Notes: generated from the letters alone by a model not told the origin. DNA of 20,805 nt from CAWDPQ01 sp049642465 (GCA_049642465.1 JBAROV010000222.1:1-20805), one strand, 5' to 3'; shown: positions 8,870-15,968, counted from the stretch's first letter. Numbers and translations are program-made.

Positions 8870-9220
8870 CTATTTCACCTGAATCGTGGCCTTCATCGGC
8901 GGATGGAGCGTGCACACGTAGGAAAATTCCCCTTTCTTTCCGAACACGTGCCGCCACGATTCGCTGGCGGCAATCTGCTGCGAGTCGAAGCCGCCTGCCT
9001 TGGACGTGGCCGTGTGCGGGAAAAGATCCTTGTTCACCCAAACGACCGTATCTCCTGCTTTGATCGTGAGCACTGCGGGATCGAAACGCATCCCCTCAAT
9101 TGTCACGGTATGCGTCGCAGCGCCGCCGGGTGCGGCCGCTGGTCGTCGGCTGCCGCCCGAGAAAAACAGACTCAGGGCACCGGCGACCAGCAGACAGATG
9201 ATCTTGAAGTCCCGCAACAC
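8870..9220 (-). CDS. Exported cupredoxin (plastocyanin/amicyanin-like blue copper protein)
   Basis: This small type-1 copper electron carrier is 116 residues from a GTG start. An N-terminal hydrophobic segment (IICLLVAGALSLFF) is a signal peptide or membrane anchor, followed by an alanine/proline linker. The domain has THTVTIEGMRFDPAVLTIKA and the complete copper site: H69 (LFPHT), C103, H106 and M109 (YVCTLHPPM). The GTG at 9220 was chosen because it falls ten bases after the DUF4142 stop. An ATG in the same frame at 9289 would overlap that gene by 59 bases and add a non-signal-like leader. It is cotranscribed with DUF4142, divergent from an ECF sigma factor and cutC, which suggests a copper or redox theme; the redox partner is unknown. 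Confidence 0.85.
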   Translation of the reverse strand: MLRDFKIICLLVAGALSLFFSGGSRRPAAAPGGAATHTVTIEGMRFDPAVLTIKAGDTVVWVNKDLFPHTATSKAGGFDSQQIAASESWRHVFGKKGEFSYVCTLHPPMKATIQVK

Positions 9221-9230
9221 GTTCGTCTTC

Positions 9231-9752
9231 TCAGCTCTTCTTGCCGAGCGCCGACTGAAGATGCTTGGCGTGCTCCAGGTGCGCGACAAACGCCGGGCGG
9301 ACCTTGACCAGAAGCGCCTTCAGCTCTGCGTTCGACGCGTTGGGAATCAGCACCTTGTCAAGCGCGTCGAGCACCTGCGCGTGATACGTGACCTCGTGAT
9401 CCACGTACGCCTTGTCAAACGCGGCTCCCTGCTGCGTCTTCAGGCTTGTCAGGTTCTTGTCTCCTCCGGATTTCAGGCTCTGGCTGGTGGGGTTGTCCTC
9501 GGGCGTGACCTTCAGCTTTCCGGCCAGTTCAACGGCTGACTTGTTGACCCCTGTGTGATCGACGACCATCCGTTCGGCAAACGCTTTCACGTCCGCATTG
9601 GACGCGCGGGACTGCGCGAGTCTTCCGGCATCGATGTCCACCTGGTTCGCGGTGACGACGATCGAGGCGATCTGCGCGTCGTTCGGCTTCTGGGCCGCCA
9701 CCGCTGTGGGCACGGCAAGCAAGCCTGCTGCGATCAAACTCATCATTCTCAT
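9231..9752 (-). CDS. DUF4142 exported protein
   Basis: The 173-residue protein starts at the ATG reading from 9752, where AAGGAG sits six bases upstream; a GTG five codons earlier is a poorer choice. The signal peptide is MRMMSLIAAGLLAVPTAVAA, cleaved before QKPND. The rest is a ferritin-like helical DUF4142 domain with the usual motifs: IVVTANQVDIDAGRLA, FAERMVVDHTGVNK, DKAYVDHEVTYHAQVL and FVAHLEHAKHLQ. Conserved histidines (VDHT, VDHEVTYH, HLEHAKH) could bind a metal, but the biochemical role of the family is not established. A matched ECF-type promoter lies upstream, divergent from the sigma gene, so this gene is a likely regulon member. Confidence 0.9.
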   Translation of the reverse strand: MRMMSLIAAGLLAVPTAVAAQKPNDAQIASIVVTANQVDIDAGRLAQSRASNADVKAFAERMVVDHTGVNKSAVELAGKLKVTPEDNPTSQSLKSGGDKNLTSLKTQQGAAFDKAYVDHEVTYHAQVLDALDKVLIPNASNAELKALLVKVRPAFVAHLEHAKHLQSALGKKS

Positions 9753-9798
9753 CTGCTGCTCCTTCACCTCATCTGACGCATCACTGTGCGCTCTCTGG

Positions 9799-9828
9799 GT
9801 TAGAGCCGCGAAGCGCTCAAAGGTGACG
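9799..9828 (-). promoter_or_regulatory. ECF-type promoter of the DUF4142-cupredoxin genes
   Basis: On the minus strand the -35 box CGTCACC (9828-9822) is followed by 16 bases, beginning TTT, and then CTCTAAC (9805-9799). The layout matches the plus-strand promoter of the adjacent sigma gene base for base in both boxes except one position each. The predicted transcript start is about 40 bases before the DUF4142 ATG. Confidence 0.7.
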
Positions 9829-9850
9829 TCCGTTGGCGGGTGTCACCTTT
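9819..9850. repeat. Inverted repeat made by two divergent -35 boxes
   Basis: AAAGGTGAC (9819-9827) and GTCACCTTT (9842-9850) are exact reverse complements with a 14-base spacer. Each arm contains the -35 region of one of the two divergent promoters. Confidence 0.85.
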
Positions 9851-9870
9851 TCCGGGTCTGCTACTCTAAT
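9841..9870 (+). promoter_or_regulatory. ECF-type promoter of the sigma factor-cutC operon
   Basis: TGTCACC (9841-9847), then 16 bases beginning TTT, then CTCTAAT (9864-9870). It mirrors the divergent DUF4142 promoter and suggests that the sigma factor transcribes its own gene. The transcript would have a leader of about 70 bases. Confidence 0.7.
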
Positions 9871-9946
9871 ACTCGGGGCTCGGGGAGCGACTGCGGCCGC
9901 GGCGAGTGAGGGTGGGGCCCCACGAGCATTGAAGGATTACTGACTC

Positions 9947-10630
9947 ATGCAACCTGTAAACGCGGCGGTTCTGGAGCGATGGAATCAGCTGGACGATGGA
10001 GAAGTCGTCGCGCAGGTTCTCGAAGGGCAGACGGCGCTGTTCGAAATCCTGATGCGGCGCTACAACGAGCGTGTCTACCGGGCTGCGCGCGCGATCGTCC
10101 GCGACGACAAGGAAGCTGAGGACGTGATGCAGCAAGCGTACGTCAACGCGTATGCGAACCTGCGTCAGTTCAATGGCCAGGCACGCTTTTCTACCTGGCT
10201 CACCAGAATCGCCATCAACGAGGCGCTGGCGCGAGTGCGCCGTCTGGGCCGGTACGAGCCCTTCGACGACGAGTTCCCCAAGGTTGAAAGCCTCATGAGC
10301 GCCACTTCGAACTACGACAATCCCGAGCGCCAGGCGTTCGGCGGTGAGCTGCGTGCACTGCTCGAGTGGGCAATCGACCGGCTGCCCGATGGCGCGCGCG
10401 AGGTATTCGTCCTGCGAGAAGTCGAAGGGCTGAGCACCGCAGAAGTCGCTGACTCCATCGGCGTCTCCGAGGACGTCGTCAAAACCCGGCTCTCGCGAGC
10501 GCGGGCAGCGCTTCGGCGCGACCTCCTGGAGCGTACAGGTGCGACGGCTCCAGAGGCGTTCAGGTTCTACCGTCCGCGCTGCGATCGCGTCGTCGCACAG
10601 GTGCTGGCCCGGATTACTGCCGGCGTTTGA
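9947..10630 (+). CDS. ECF RNA polymerase sigma factor (RpoE-like)
   Basis: This 227-residue alternative sigma factor has region 2 at about 31-98 (LFEILMRRYNERVYRAARAI, EAEDVMQQAYVNAY, ARFSTWLTRIAINEA) and region 4 at about 140-192 (LPDGAREVFVLREVEGLS, TAEVADSIGVSEDVVKTRLS). A C-terminal tail (FRFYRPRCDRVVAQVLARI) with a single cysteine follows. GAAGGA lies ten bases before the ATG. No anti-sigma gene is adjacent: the next gene, overlapping by four bases, is cutC, and the divergent genes are DUF4142 and a cupredoxin. Regulation may therefore be by transcription, by a distant anti-sigma factor, or through the tail; this is inference. The matched promoters in the intergenic region imply autoregulation. 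Confidence 0.93.
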   Translation: MQPVNAAVLERWNQLDDGEVVAQVLEGQTALFEILMRRYNERVYRAARAIVRDDKEAEDVMQQAYVNAYANLRQFNGQARFSTWLTRIAINEALARVRRLGRYEPFDDEFPKVESLMSATSNYDNPERQAFGGELRALLEWAIDRLPDGAREVFVLREVEGLSTAEVADSIGVSEDVVKTRLSRARAALRRDLLERTGATAPEAFRFYRPRCDRVVAQVLARITAGV

Positions 10631-11310
10631 GACATATCCTCCTCGAAGTCATCGTCCAGACGCTCGCTGACGCCCGCGAGGCCGCGGCAGGCGGTGCCGA
10701 TCGTCTGGAAATCGTCCGCAACATTCGCGACGGTGGATTGACCCCTCCCCTCTCGCTCGTGGAGGCGATTGCCGCCGAGACATCGCTGCCGCTCCGCGTG
10801 ATGGTGCGGGAAAACGCCAGCTACGCCATCGGGCCGGGTGAGTTACCCGCTCTCCAGAAGGCCGCCGCCGACCTGGCTTCCCTCGGCATTGACGGCTTCG
10901 TCCTCGGCTTCTCACGAGAACATGCGCTCGACCTGGATCCTGTGTGCTCGATCCTGCGTGCGGCTCCGCATGTGCGAGCGACGTTCCACCGGGCGTTCGA
11001 CGATCTCACGGATCCCTTCTCAGCCATCGACTCTCTTGCGCAAGTGCCACAGATCGATCGCATTCTGACGGACGGTGGCACCGGAACACCGGCTGAACGG
11101 GCCGAGCGGCTACGGAAGTATGTAGAGAGAGCCGCGGGACGTCTGGAAATCATGGCCGGTGGCGGAGTTGATGCAGAGGCCTTGGCATGGTTCGCGCGGG
11201 AGAGGTGCGTGCGCGAAATTCACGTTGGACGTGCGGCACGCGACGGTGCGCATCAGGACGCGCCGGTCTCAGCCGCGCAGGTGCGTCGCTTACGCGGCCT
11301 GGCCCGATGA
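10627..11310 (+). CDS. cutC: CutC family TIM-barrel protein
   Basis: The 227-residue protein matches CutC along its length: LLEVIVQTLADAREAAAGGADRLEI, NIRDGGLTPPLSLV, LRVMVRENASYAIG, DGFVLGFS, ATFHRAFDDL, RILTDGGTGTP, GRLEIMAGGGV and REIHVGRAARDG. CutC was named for copper homeostasis in E. coli, but that role is disputed and the reaction is unknown; the barrel carries conserved putative metal or phosphate sites. The start is a TTG inside the sigma-factor stop (TTGA overlap), the only start that keeps the family N-terminus, so translation is coupled to the sigma gene. Its neighbours (ECF sigma factor, cupredoxin) are consistent with a copper-related setting. Its 3' end overlaps the convergent symporter gene by 21 bases. 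Confidence 0.93.
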   Translation: MRHILLEVIVQTLADAREAAAGGADRLEIVRNIRDGGLTPPLSLVEAIAAETSLPLRVMVRENASYAIGPGELPALQKAAADLASLGIDGFVLGFSREHALDLDPVCSILRAAPHVRATFHRAFDDLTDPFSAIDSLAQVPQIDRILTDGGTGTPAERAERLRKYVERAAGRLEIMAGGGVDAEALAWFARERCVREIHVGRAARDGAHQDAPVSAAQVRRLRGLAR

Positions 11311-12993
11311 GCGGCGCGAAGCTCCGATCACGCTGACGACCATACCTGCGACAACGACAACGACTGCGCCGATGACGTTGTGCCAGAGAAACGCCACCTT
11401 CGTGAACGAGGCCACCCACGCGACGACGCCCATACCCGTCAGTAGACCCAGAAATGCGCCATGTCCCGTGGCACGCGGAAAAGCAATCGCGAGTATGAAG
11501 ACGCCGAGGATGGAACCGTAAAAGAAGGATCCGAAGCGATTGACGACCTCAATCAACGAACCTAGTTCCGCTGCCCAGACCGCCACGGCACACGCGAAGA
11601 GACCCCACACTCCGGTTGCGAGTTTCGATACCGCCAGGTAATGGGCATCGCTCTCCGCGGGGCGGAAGCGACGTCTGTAAAAATCAATGACGGTTGCCGT
11701 GGACAACGAATTCAGTTCGCCGGCGATCGTGTCGGTGGCGGCCATGATGATGGCCAGGATCAACAAGCCGACGAGCCCAATCGGCAAATGCTGGAGAATG
11801 AATCGCGGAATGATGTAGTTGACGTCGGTTGGCGTTGAATCGCCAGCCGCCCGTACCAGGTCGGTGGCGCGACGACGAACCGTTTGGAGCGCCGCGTCTT
11901 TCTCACGAACGTCGTTGGCAGCAGCCTCGAGTCGCGGCGGATCCGCGGTGTCGCGCGCCAGCGCGAGTTCCGACGCCGCCACGCGTCTGGCCTCAAATGC
12001 CGTATCGAATTCCGTCTGGAGGCTCGAAAACGCCGCCGCCGTGTCCCCGCTCTGCACGCGCTCGACGTGCGCGGGATTGAACAGCAGTGGCGGCCGATTG
12101 AAGACGTCGAAGACGAACACGAGCACACCGAGAATCAGCACCAGCAGCTGGAGTGGAATCTTCCAGTAGGCACTCATCAGCAGCGAATGCCGCGCCTCGT
12201 CCACGGATCGCGCGGTCAGGTATCGCTGCACCTGGCTTTGATCGGTGCCGAAGTAGGAACAAAACAGAAACAGCGCTGCGATCGTCCCCGACCAGAACGT
12301 GTACTGATTCGTGAGGTCGAAAGAAAAGTCGAAGGTCCTCAACCGCCCGGTCGCGGCGGCAATGCTGAATCCGTCGGCGACGCTCACGCCGGCGGGGAAG
12401 CCCAGGATCGCGGTGATGACGACCGCAAACATCCCGAACACGATCAGGGCCATGATTTTCACGTCGGTCCAGGTGACCGCCTGGACCCCGCCGAACATCG
12501 TGTAAATCACCGCCGGCGTGGTGATGGTCAGCGTGGTCAGCGTCAGATCCCAGCCGAGCACGAGCGAGAGCACGACCGCGGGTGCGGAGACGACCGCGCC
12601 GCACTGCATCCCGCGCGAGATCAGGAACAGGAGGCTCGTCAGCGTCCGCGTCTTCGCGTCGAAGCGGCGCTCGAGATATTCGTACGCGGTATAGACGCCG
12701 GAGTTGTAGAAAAACGGCACGAGCGTGAGCGAGAGGACGATCATCGCGAGCGGCAGCGCAAAGTAGAACTGGATAAAGCGCAGGCCGTCGTTGTAGCCCT
12801 GTCCCGTCGTCCCAATCATCGTGATGGCACTCAGTTGCGTGGCCATCACCGACAAGCCGGCGGCCCACCACGGAATCGATCGGTTTGCGAGAAAGTAGCC
12901 GTCGATCTCGCGGCTGTCGCGCGTCCGCTTCAGGCCGTCATAGATGATCCAGGCCACAAAGGTGACGAGCACACCCCAATCAACCGGATGCAT
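11290..12993 (-). CDS. Sodium:solute symporter (SSS family)
   Basis: The 567-residue inner-membrane transporter has about 13-14 helices. Family motifs include REIDGYFLANRSIPWWAAGLS near the N-terminus, the AAGLSVMATQLSAITMIG sodium-site helix, EYLERRF, and GTDQSQVQRYLTARS (residues 249-263). Solutes carried by this family include sugars, proline, sialic acid and pantothenate; the substrate here cannot be read from sequence. A charged helical insert occupies about residues 300-393 (QTEFDTAFEARRVAASELA and onward) between two membrane helices, longer than in typical members. No Shine-Dalgarno is evident. A small single-helix ORF lies 17 bases upstream on the same strand. The 3' end overlaps cutC tail to tail. 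Confidence 0.93.
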   Translation of the reverse strand: MHPVDWGVLVTFVAWIIYDGLKRTRDSREIDGYFLANRSIPWWAAGLSVMATQLSAITMIGTTGQGYNDGLRFIQFYFALPLAMIVLSLTLVPFFYNSGVYTAYEYLERRFDAKTRTLTSLLFLISRGMQCGAVVSAPAVVLSLVLGWDLTLTTLTITTPAVIYTMFGGVQAVTWTDVKIMALIVFGMFAVVITAILGFPAGVSVADGFSIAAATGRLRTFDFSFDLTNQYTFWSGTIAALFLFCSYFGTDQSQVQRYLTARSVDEARHSLLMSAYWKIPLQLLVLILGVLVFVFDVFNRPPLLFNPAHVERVQSGDTAAAFSSLQTEFDTAFEARRVAASELALARDTADPPRLEAAANDVREKDAALQTVRRRATDLVRAAGDSTPTDVNYIIPRFILQHLPIGLVGLLILAIIMAATDTIAGELNSLSTATVIDFYRRRFRPAESDAHYLAVSKLATGVWGLFACAVAVWAAELGSLIEVVNRFGSFFYGSILGVFILAIAFPRATGHGAFLGLLTGMGVVAWVASFTKVAFLWHNVIGAVVVVVAGMVVSVIGASRRSSGQAA

Positions 12994-13010
12994 TCAGCGC
13001 GAGACCCGAA

Positions 13011-13094
13011 TCACGAAAAGTATTCCTGGAAGGCGTACAGCGCGAGCAGCGTGACGATCCACACGACGATGACGCGAACGTAGCTGCGGGTCAT
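13011..13094 (-). CDS. Possible 27-residue single-helix membrane peptide upstream of the symporter
   Basis: The ORF reads MTRSYVRVIVVWIVTLLALY followed by AFQEYFS: a short basic start, one hydrophobic helix, and a short polar end. It lies 17 bases before the symporter ATG on the same strand. Small accessory peptides of this layout are known next to other sodium symporters, so a partner role is plausible. No clear Shine-Dalgarno precedes the ATG. The open frame extends upstream in antisense to the TonB-C gene, but that extension looks non-coding. Expression is unproven. Confidence 0.45.
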   Translation of the reverse strand: MTRSYVRVIVVWIVTLLALYAFQEYFS

Positions 13095-13220
13095 CGGTAA
13101 GGTGTCGGGAAGTGGAGGCGCACTGCTGAATCTTATCGCCAGAATGGACGGTTGAGCTTGGATTGCTTGACGACCGATGCCCCGGGGGGCGCAGAATGTG
13201 GGTTGCACGGAGGTAACTGG

Positions 13221-14237
13221 ATGCACGCGATCACATGCGGCGGGATCTTCATCGCCGTCTTCGCGGTTTCGAGTCTGCCGTTGGGTGGGGCGCCCGCGGA
13301 GACTACTCGGTCGACTCAGAATCCGCAACGTCCCATGCCGAAAGGCAGGATGATCGACGCCCGGGATGGGGACACGATCGTCCTCGACGGCGACGAGCGC
13401 ATTCGCATCGTCCGTCGTAATCAGGCGATTGTTCGTGCAGTTTTCAATGAAGGTGGGCGTTGGCTCATCCTGCTTGCCGACGTGGCGCAGCCGGATCGCG
13501 ATCCGGACGGCCGGGTCGATGTCACGTACAACTTTCGGGACCTCACTGGAAACTGGCCGCTCGGCGCGCGATGGGAAGGGCAGGTCGTCATCGAAGAGCA
13601 CTCAGCGGACCAGGCTCCGCAGCGCGGGATGGTCCTTCGAACCGTACAAGGGGCGATTCAGTTGGTATCAGGGAATCCCCATGCTCTCGAAATTCAGGAG
13701 CCAGCCGCCCTCGCCGTTCTGCACTACCGCGGTGCTGGGCGGGGCTCTTCGATGACACAGACGTTCGACCAAGCGGAGCAGCGTGCAGTCGCCGAATTGG
13801 AACGCAACATTGAAATCAACGCCGACCGCGCCGGACAAGGGTTGCCGTCGATGTCGACGTTCTCCACAGAGGGTCCCACGGGTAGGTCGGCGACAGGGAC
13901 TCTCGTCGGTCCCTATATCAGCGCCAGTCCGCGCACGGGTCTCTCCGGGTTCGGGGCACCAGTGCGGGTAGGCGGTCATATCGCATCTCCACGTAGGATC
14001 TACGACGTTCCTCCTGTCCTTCCCGAAGTGGCGCGTCGCGCGGGTGTCCTGGGTCCGGTCATTCTCGAACTGACCATCGGCGCTGATGGTGCGGTTGCCG
14101 ACGCCAAAGTGCTCCGCAGCATCCCGTTGCTGGACAAAGCCGCGTTGGATGCAGCGCGCCAATGGCGTTATGAGCCGACGCTCCTGAACAACCAGCCGGT
14201 TCCAGTCATTATGACGGCGGTCGTGAACTTCCAGTGA
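13221..14237 (+). CDS. Secreted protein with C-terminal TonB domain
   Basis: The 338-residue protein starts at the ATG at 13221, with GGAGGT six bases upstream. A signal peptide (CGGIFIAVFAVSSLPLGG, cleavage near GAPA) is followed by an unrecognised region of about 230 residues with short charged strands (GDTIVLDGDERIRIVRRN). The last 80 residues are a TonB C-terminal domain: RRIYDVPPVLPEVARRAG, GPVILELTIGADGAVADAKV, LDKAALDAARQWRYEPTLLN and the final VVNF strand. Unlike classical TonB it appears to have no retained membrane anchor or proline-rich spacer, so it may be a soluble periplasmic protein rather than an energy transducer. Such stand-alone TonB-C proteins are common in Acidobacteria. 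Function unknown. Confidence 0.8.
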   Translation: MHAITCGGIFIAVFAVSSLPLGGAPAETTRSTQNPQRPMPKGRMIDARDGDTIVLDGDERIRIVRRNQAIVRAVFNEGGRWLILLADVAQPDRDPDGRVDVTYNFRDLTGNWPLGARWEGQVVIEEHSADQAPQRGMVLRTVQGAIQLVSGNPHALEIQEPAALAVLHYRGAGRGSSMTQTFDQAEQRAVAELERNIEINADRAGQGLPSMSTFSTEGPTGRSATGTLVGPYISASPRTGLSGFGAPVRVGGHIASPRRIYDVPPVLPEVARRAGVLGPVILELTIGADGAVADAKVLRSIPLLDKAALDAARQWRYEPTLLNNQPVPVIMTAVVNFQ

Positions 14238-14240
14238 TGT

Positions 14241-14259
14241 GTCCCAAGCGGGATTTTTT
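14241..14259 (+). terminator. Short intrinsic terminator candidate after the TonB-C gene
   Basis: TCCC (14242-14245) and GGGA (14250-14253) form a four-base stem, five with a G-T closing pair, around AAGC, directly followed by six T (14254-14259). The T-run is good but the stem is short. Confidence 0.35.
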
Positions 14260-14285
14260 GCAGAATGGGCCGCAGCCGTCATAAT
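14258..14285 (+). promoter_or_regulatory. Promoter of the membrane-protein gene at 14294, possibly leaderless
   Basis: TTGCAG (14258-14263) and CATAAT (14280-14285) are separated by 16 bases. The ATG at 14294 lies eight bases after the -10 box, so transcription would start at or within a base or two of it. No Shine-Dalgarno is seen. Confidence 0.45.
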
Positions 14286-14293
14286 GCGCGGGC

Positions 14294-14800
14294 ATGCTTG
14301 AAGCACTGGCAGCCGCGCTGCTGCTCGGCGGCATCAACACCATTGCCGACTACATCGCCCTCGAACTGAAACTCCAGTCACGACCGATTTACATTTTTGC
14401 CCGGATTGCGCTGATTTGCTACTGCGTCGGCGGGATCGTGGGCGCGCGAGCCCGCCAGCTCATGATGGGAATGGTGGGCGGCCTGATGATCGGCGCGCTC
14501 GTGTCCGCTGCGTACTACCTCCTCGCGCCATCGATGGGATGGACCGCGCTCGCGGTCGCGTGGGTGTGCTTCTGGCTCGGGTTCAGCCTGCTCGAGGCCC
14601 TGCTACACGGGGGAACGAGCATCGGCAGTGGCCTGTTACAGGGAGCGGCGGCCGCCGCGTTGTCCGCGGGTTTTTTCTACGCCATCTCGAACATCTGGAC
14701 GGAGCCGGCGTCGCGCGATCCAAATTTGTGGCGCGTGCTGGTGACGTGGTCAGCCGCATTCTTCCCGGGTTTCGTGATCTTGTTCTGGCGGCGCCTCTGA
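14294..14800 (+). CDS. Multi-pass membrane protein of unknown function
   Basis: I do not recognise a family. The 168-residue protein is almost wholly hydrophobic, with about five or six predicted helices: LEALAAALLLGGINTIADYI, YIFARIALICYCVGGIVGA, LMMGMVGGLMIGALVSAAYY, WTALAVAWVCFWLGFSLLEA, GLLQGAAAAALSAGFFYAI and a C-terminal helix ending in FPGFVILFWRRL. Glycine- and alanine-rich helices suggest tight packing. There is no catalytic motif and no signal peptide separate from the first helix. It stands alone between the TonB-C gene (same strand) and the convergent regulator, whose stop codon is 22 bases away. Its own promoter is plausible, so it is probably a single-gene unit. Confidence 0.75.
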   Translation: MLEALAAALLLGGINTIADYIALELKLQSRPIYIFARIALICYCVGGIVGARARQLMMGMVGGLMIGALVSAAYYLLAPSMGWTALAVAWVCFWLGFSLLEALLHGGTSIGSGLLQGAAAAALSAGFFYAISNIWTEPASRDPNLWRVLVTWSAAFFPGFVILFWRRL

Positions 14801-14822
14801 AGGGCGCGCGAGCCGGAAGCCT

Positions 14823-15968
14823 TCAGTAATGAGATGTCCCGGTCATTTGCATGATCCGGTCGTTCGGATAAATGTGATCGACTGACTCAGGCGTGACGAG
14901 TTGGTGCTTGACGAACACGGCGGGGGGCACAGGACGACGGTGGAGGATATCGAGGGCGAGCGCGACGATCTCGGCGCCGTATTTCTCAGGGAAATAGGCA
15001 ACCGAGCCAATCAGACGCGTTGCCGGTTCCCGCAGTTCGGCGCGTCCCTCTGGTGATGCGTTCTGTCCCATCACCGCGCAGCCATCGCCGCGGCCAGCCT
15101 CCTGGAAGGCCCGCAACGCGCCGAGCGCACTGGGATCGTTAATCGCTCCCACCAGCACCCGCCGGGCCCGGCTCGTCTTCAGATGCTTCCGAATGGCCTC
15201 GAAACTCTCTCCCTGCTTGCCATCGCCGTCGAGATACGTCACGCGGCAATGTTCGAGCGGGCTGCAGGTTTCGCGCATGCCGACGAGCATGCCCGTCAAC
15301 CGCATTTTCGGAAGGCTGCCCGCTCGTTCGAGCGCAATCAAAATGATCTCGTCCACTTCGCTGTGCCAGGTCTGCTTGGCCCAGCGTCCGAGATGCCGGC
15401 CGCCGATGAGCCCCGCTTCGTAATTGTTCGCGCCGAAATATGTCGCACCCGGGTGAGGGACTTCGAGCGCGATGAGGGGAATGTTCGCTTCGCGATACTT
15501 CGCGGCGACGGCCGCGGCAACATGCTCGTCGGTCTGGAATTCGATGACGAGATCGACCTTCTCGCGAACGAGGACCTCGGCGTTGCGTTGCGCAATCTTC
15601 GGGTTGTAGCGGTTGTCTACGCTGATGAGTTCAACGCCCTGCGCCGCGGCCGCGCGCTGCAGCCCCACCGAGACTTCCCGCGAGAACTGATAGTCCGTGC
15701 CCTGAGCGGCGTACCCGATCCGGAATGGCTTCTGTTTGAAAGGACGCACATGCGATCGATACAGGTTTTCACCGACCTTCTCGATCATGCCGCACCGCTC
15801 CAGCGTGTAGAGCAGCCGAAACGCCATGCTTTTTGGGAGTCCGCTCCTTGCCGAAATCTCACGGAGCGGCAACGCCTCGCCGGATGTCCTGAACGCGGTC
15901 AAGAGCTGCGAAGAGTGCACAACCGCCTTTACGAGGTACGGATCGCGCCCTGTCGCTTTGGGAGGCAT
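14823..15968 (-). CDS. Hybrid regulator: IclR-type helix-turn-helix plus sugar-binding periplasmic-binding-protein domain
   Basis: The 381-residue protein, taken from the ATG at 15968, begins MPPKATGRDPYLVKAVVHSS. Residues about 11-70 are an IclR-type winged helix (LLTAFRTSGEALPLREISAR, SGLPKSMAFRLLYTLERCGM, IEKVGENLYRS). The rest (about 78-360) is a type-1 periplasmic-binding fold like those of sugar sensors: RIGYAAQGTDYQFSREVSVG, VDLVIEFQTDEHV, IPLIALEVPHPGATYFGANN and RVLVGAINDPSALGALRAF. There is no signal peptide, so this is a cytoplasmic sensor-repressor or activator. LacI proteins normally pair this sensor with a LacI helix-turn-helix, so the combination is unusual. It is divergent from the sugar ABC operon, which it probably controls. 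An upstream in-frame ATG at 16136 would add 56 residues of non-domain sequence; neither start has a strong Shine-Dalgarno. Confidence 0.85.
   Translation of the reverse strand: MPPKATGRDPYLVKAVVHSSQLLTAFRTSGEALPLREISARSGLPKSMAFRLLYTLERCGMIEKVGENLYRSHVRPFKQKPFRIGYAAQGTDYQFSREVSVGLQRAAAAQGVELISVDNRYNPKIAQRNAEVLVREKVDLVIEFQTDEHVAAAVAAKYREANIPLIALEVPHPGATYFGANNYEAGLIGGRHLGRWAKQTWHSEVDEIILIALERAGSLPKMRLTGMLVGMRETCSPLEHCRVTYLDGDGKQGESFEAIRKHLKTSRARRVLVGAINDPSALGALRAFQEAGRGDGCAVMGQNASPEGRAELREPATRLIGSVAYFPEKYGAEIVALALDILHRRPVPPAVFVKHQLVTPESVDHIYPNDRIMQMTGTSHY

Noticed and set aside
9221..9289. Longer cupredoxin start at 9289
   Set aside because: It overlaps the DUF4142 gene and places a charged leader before the signal peptide.
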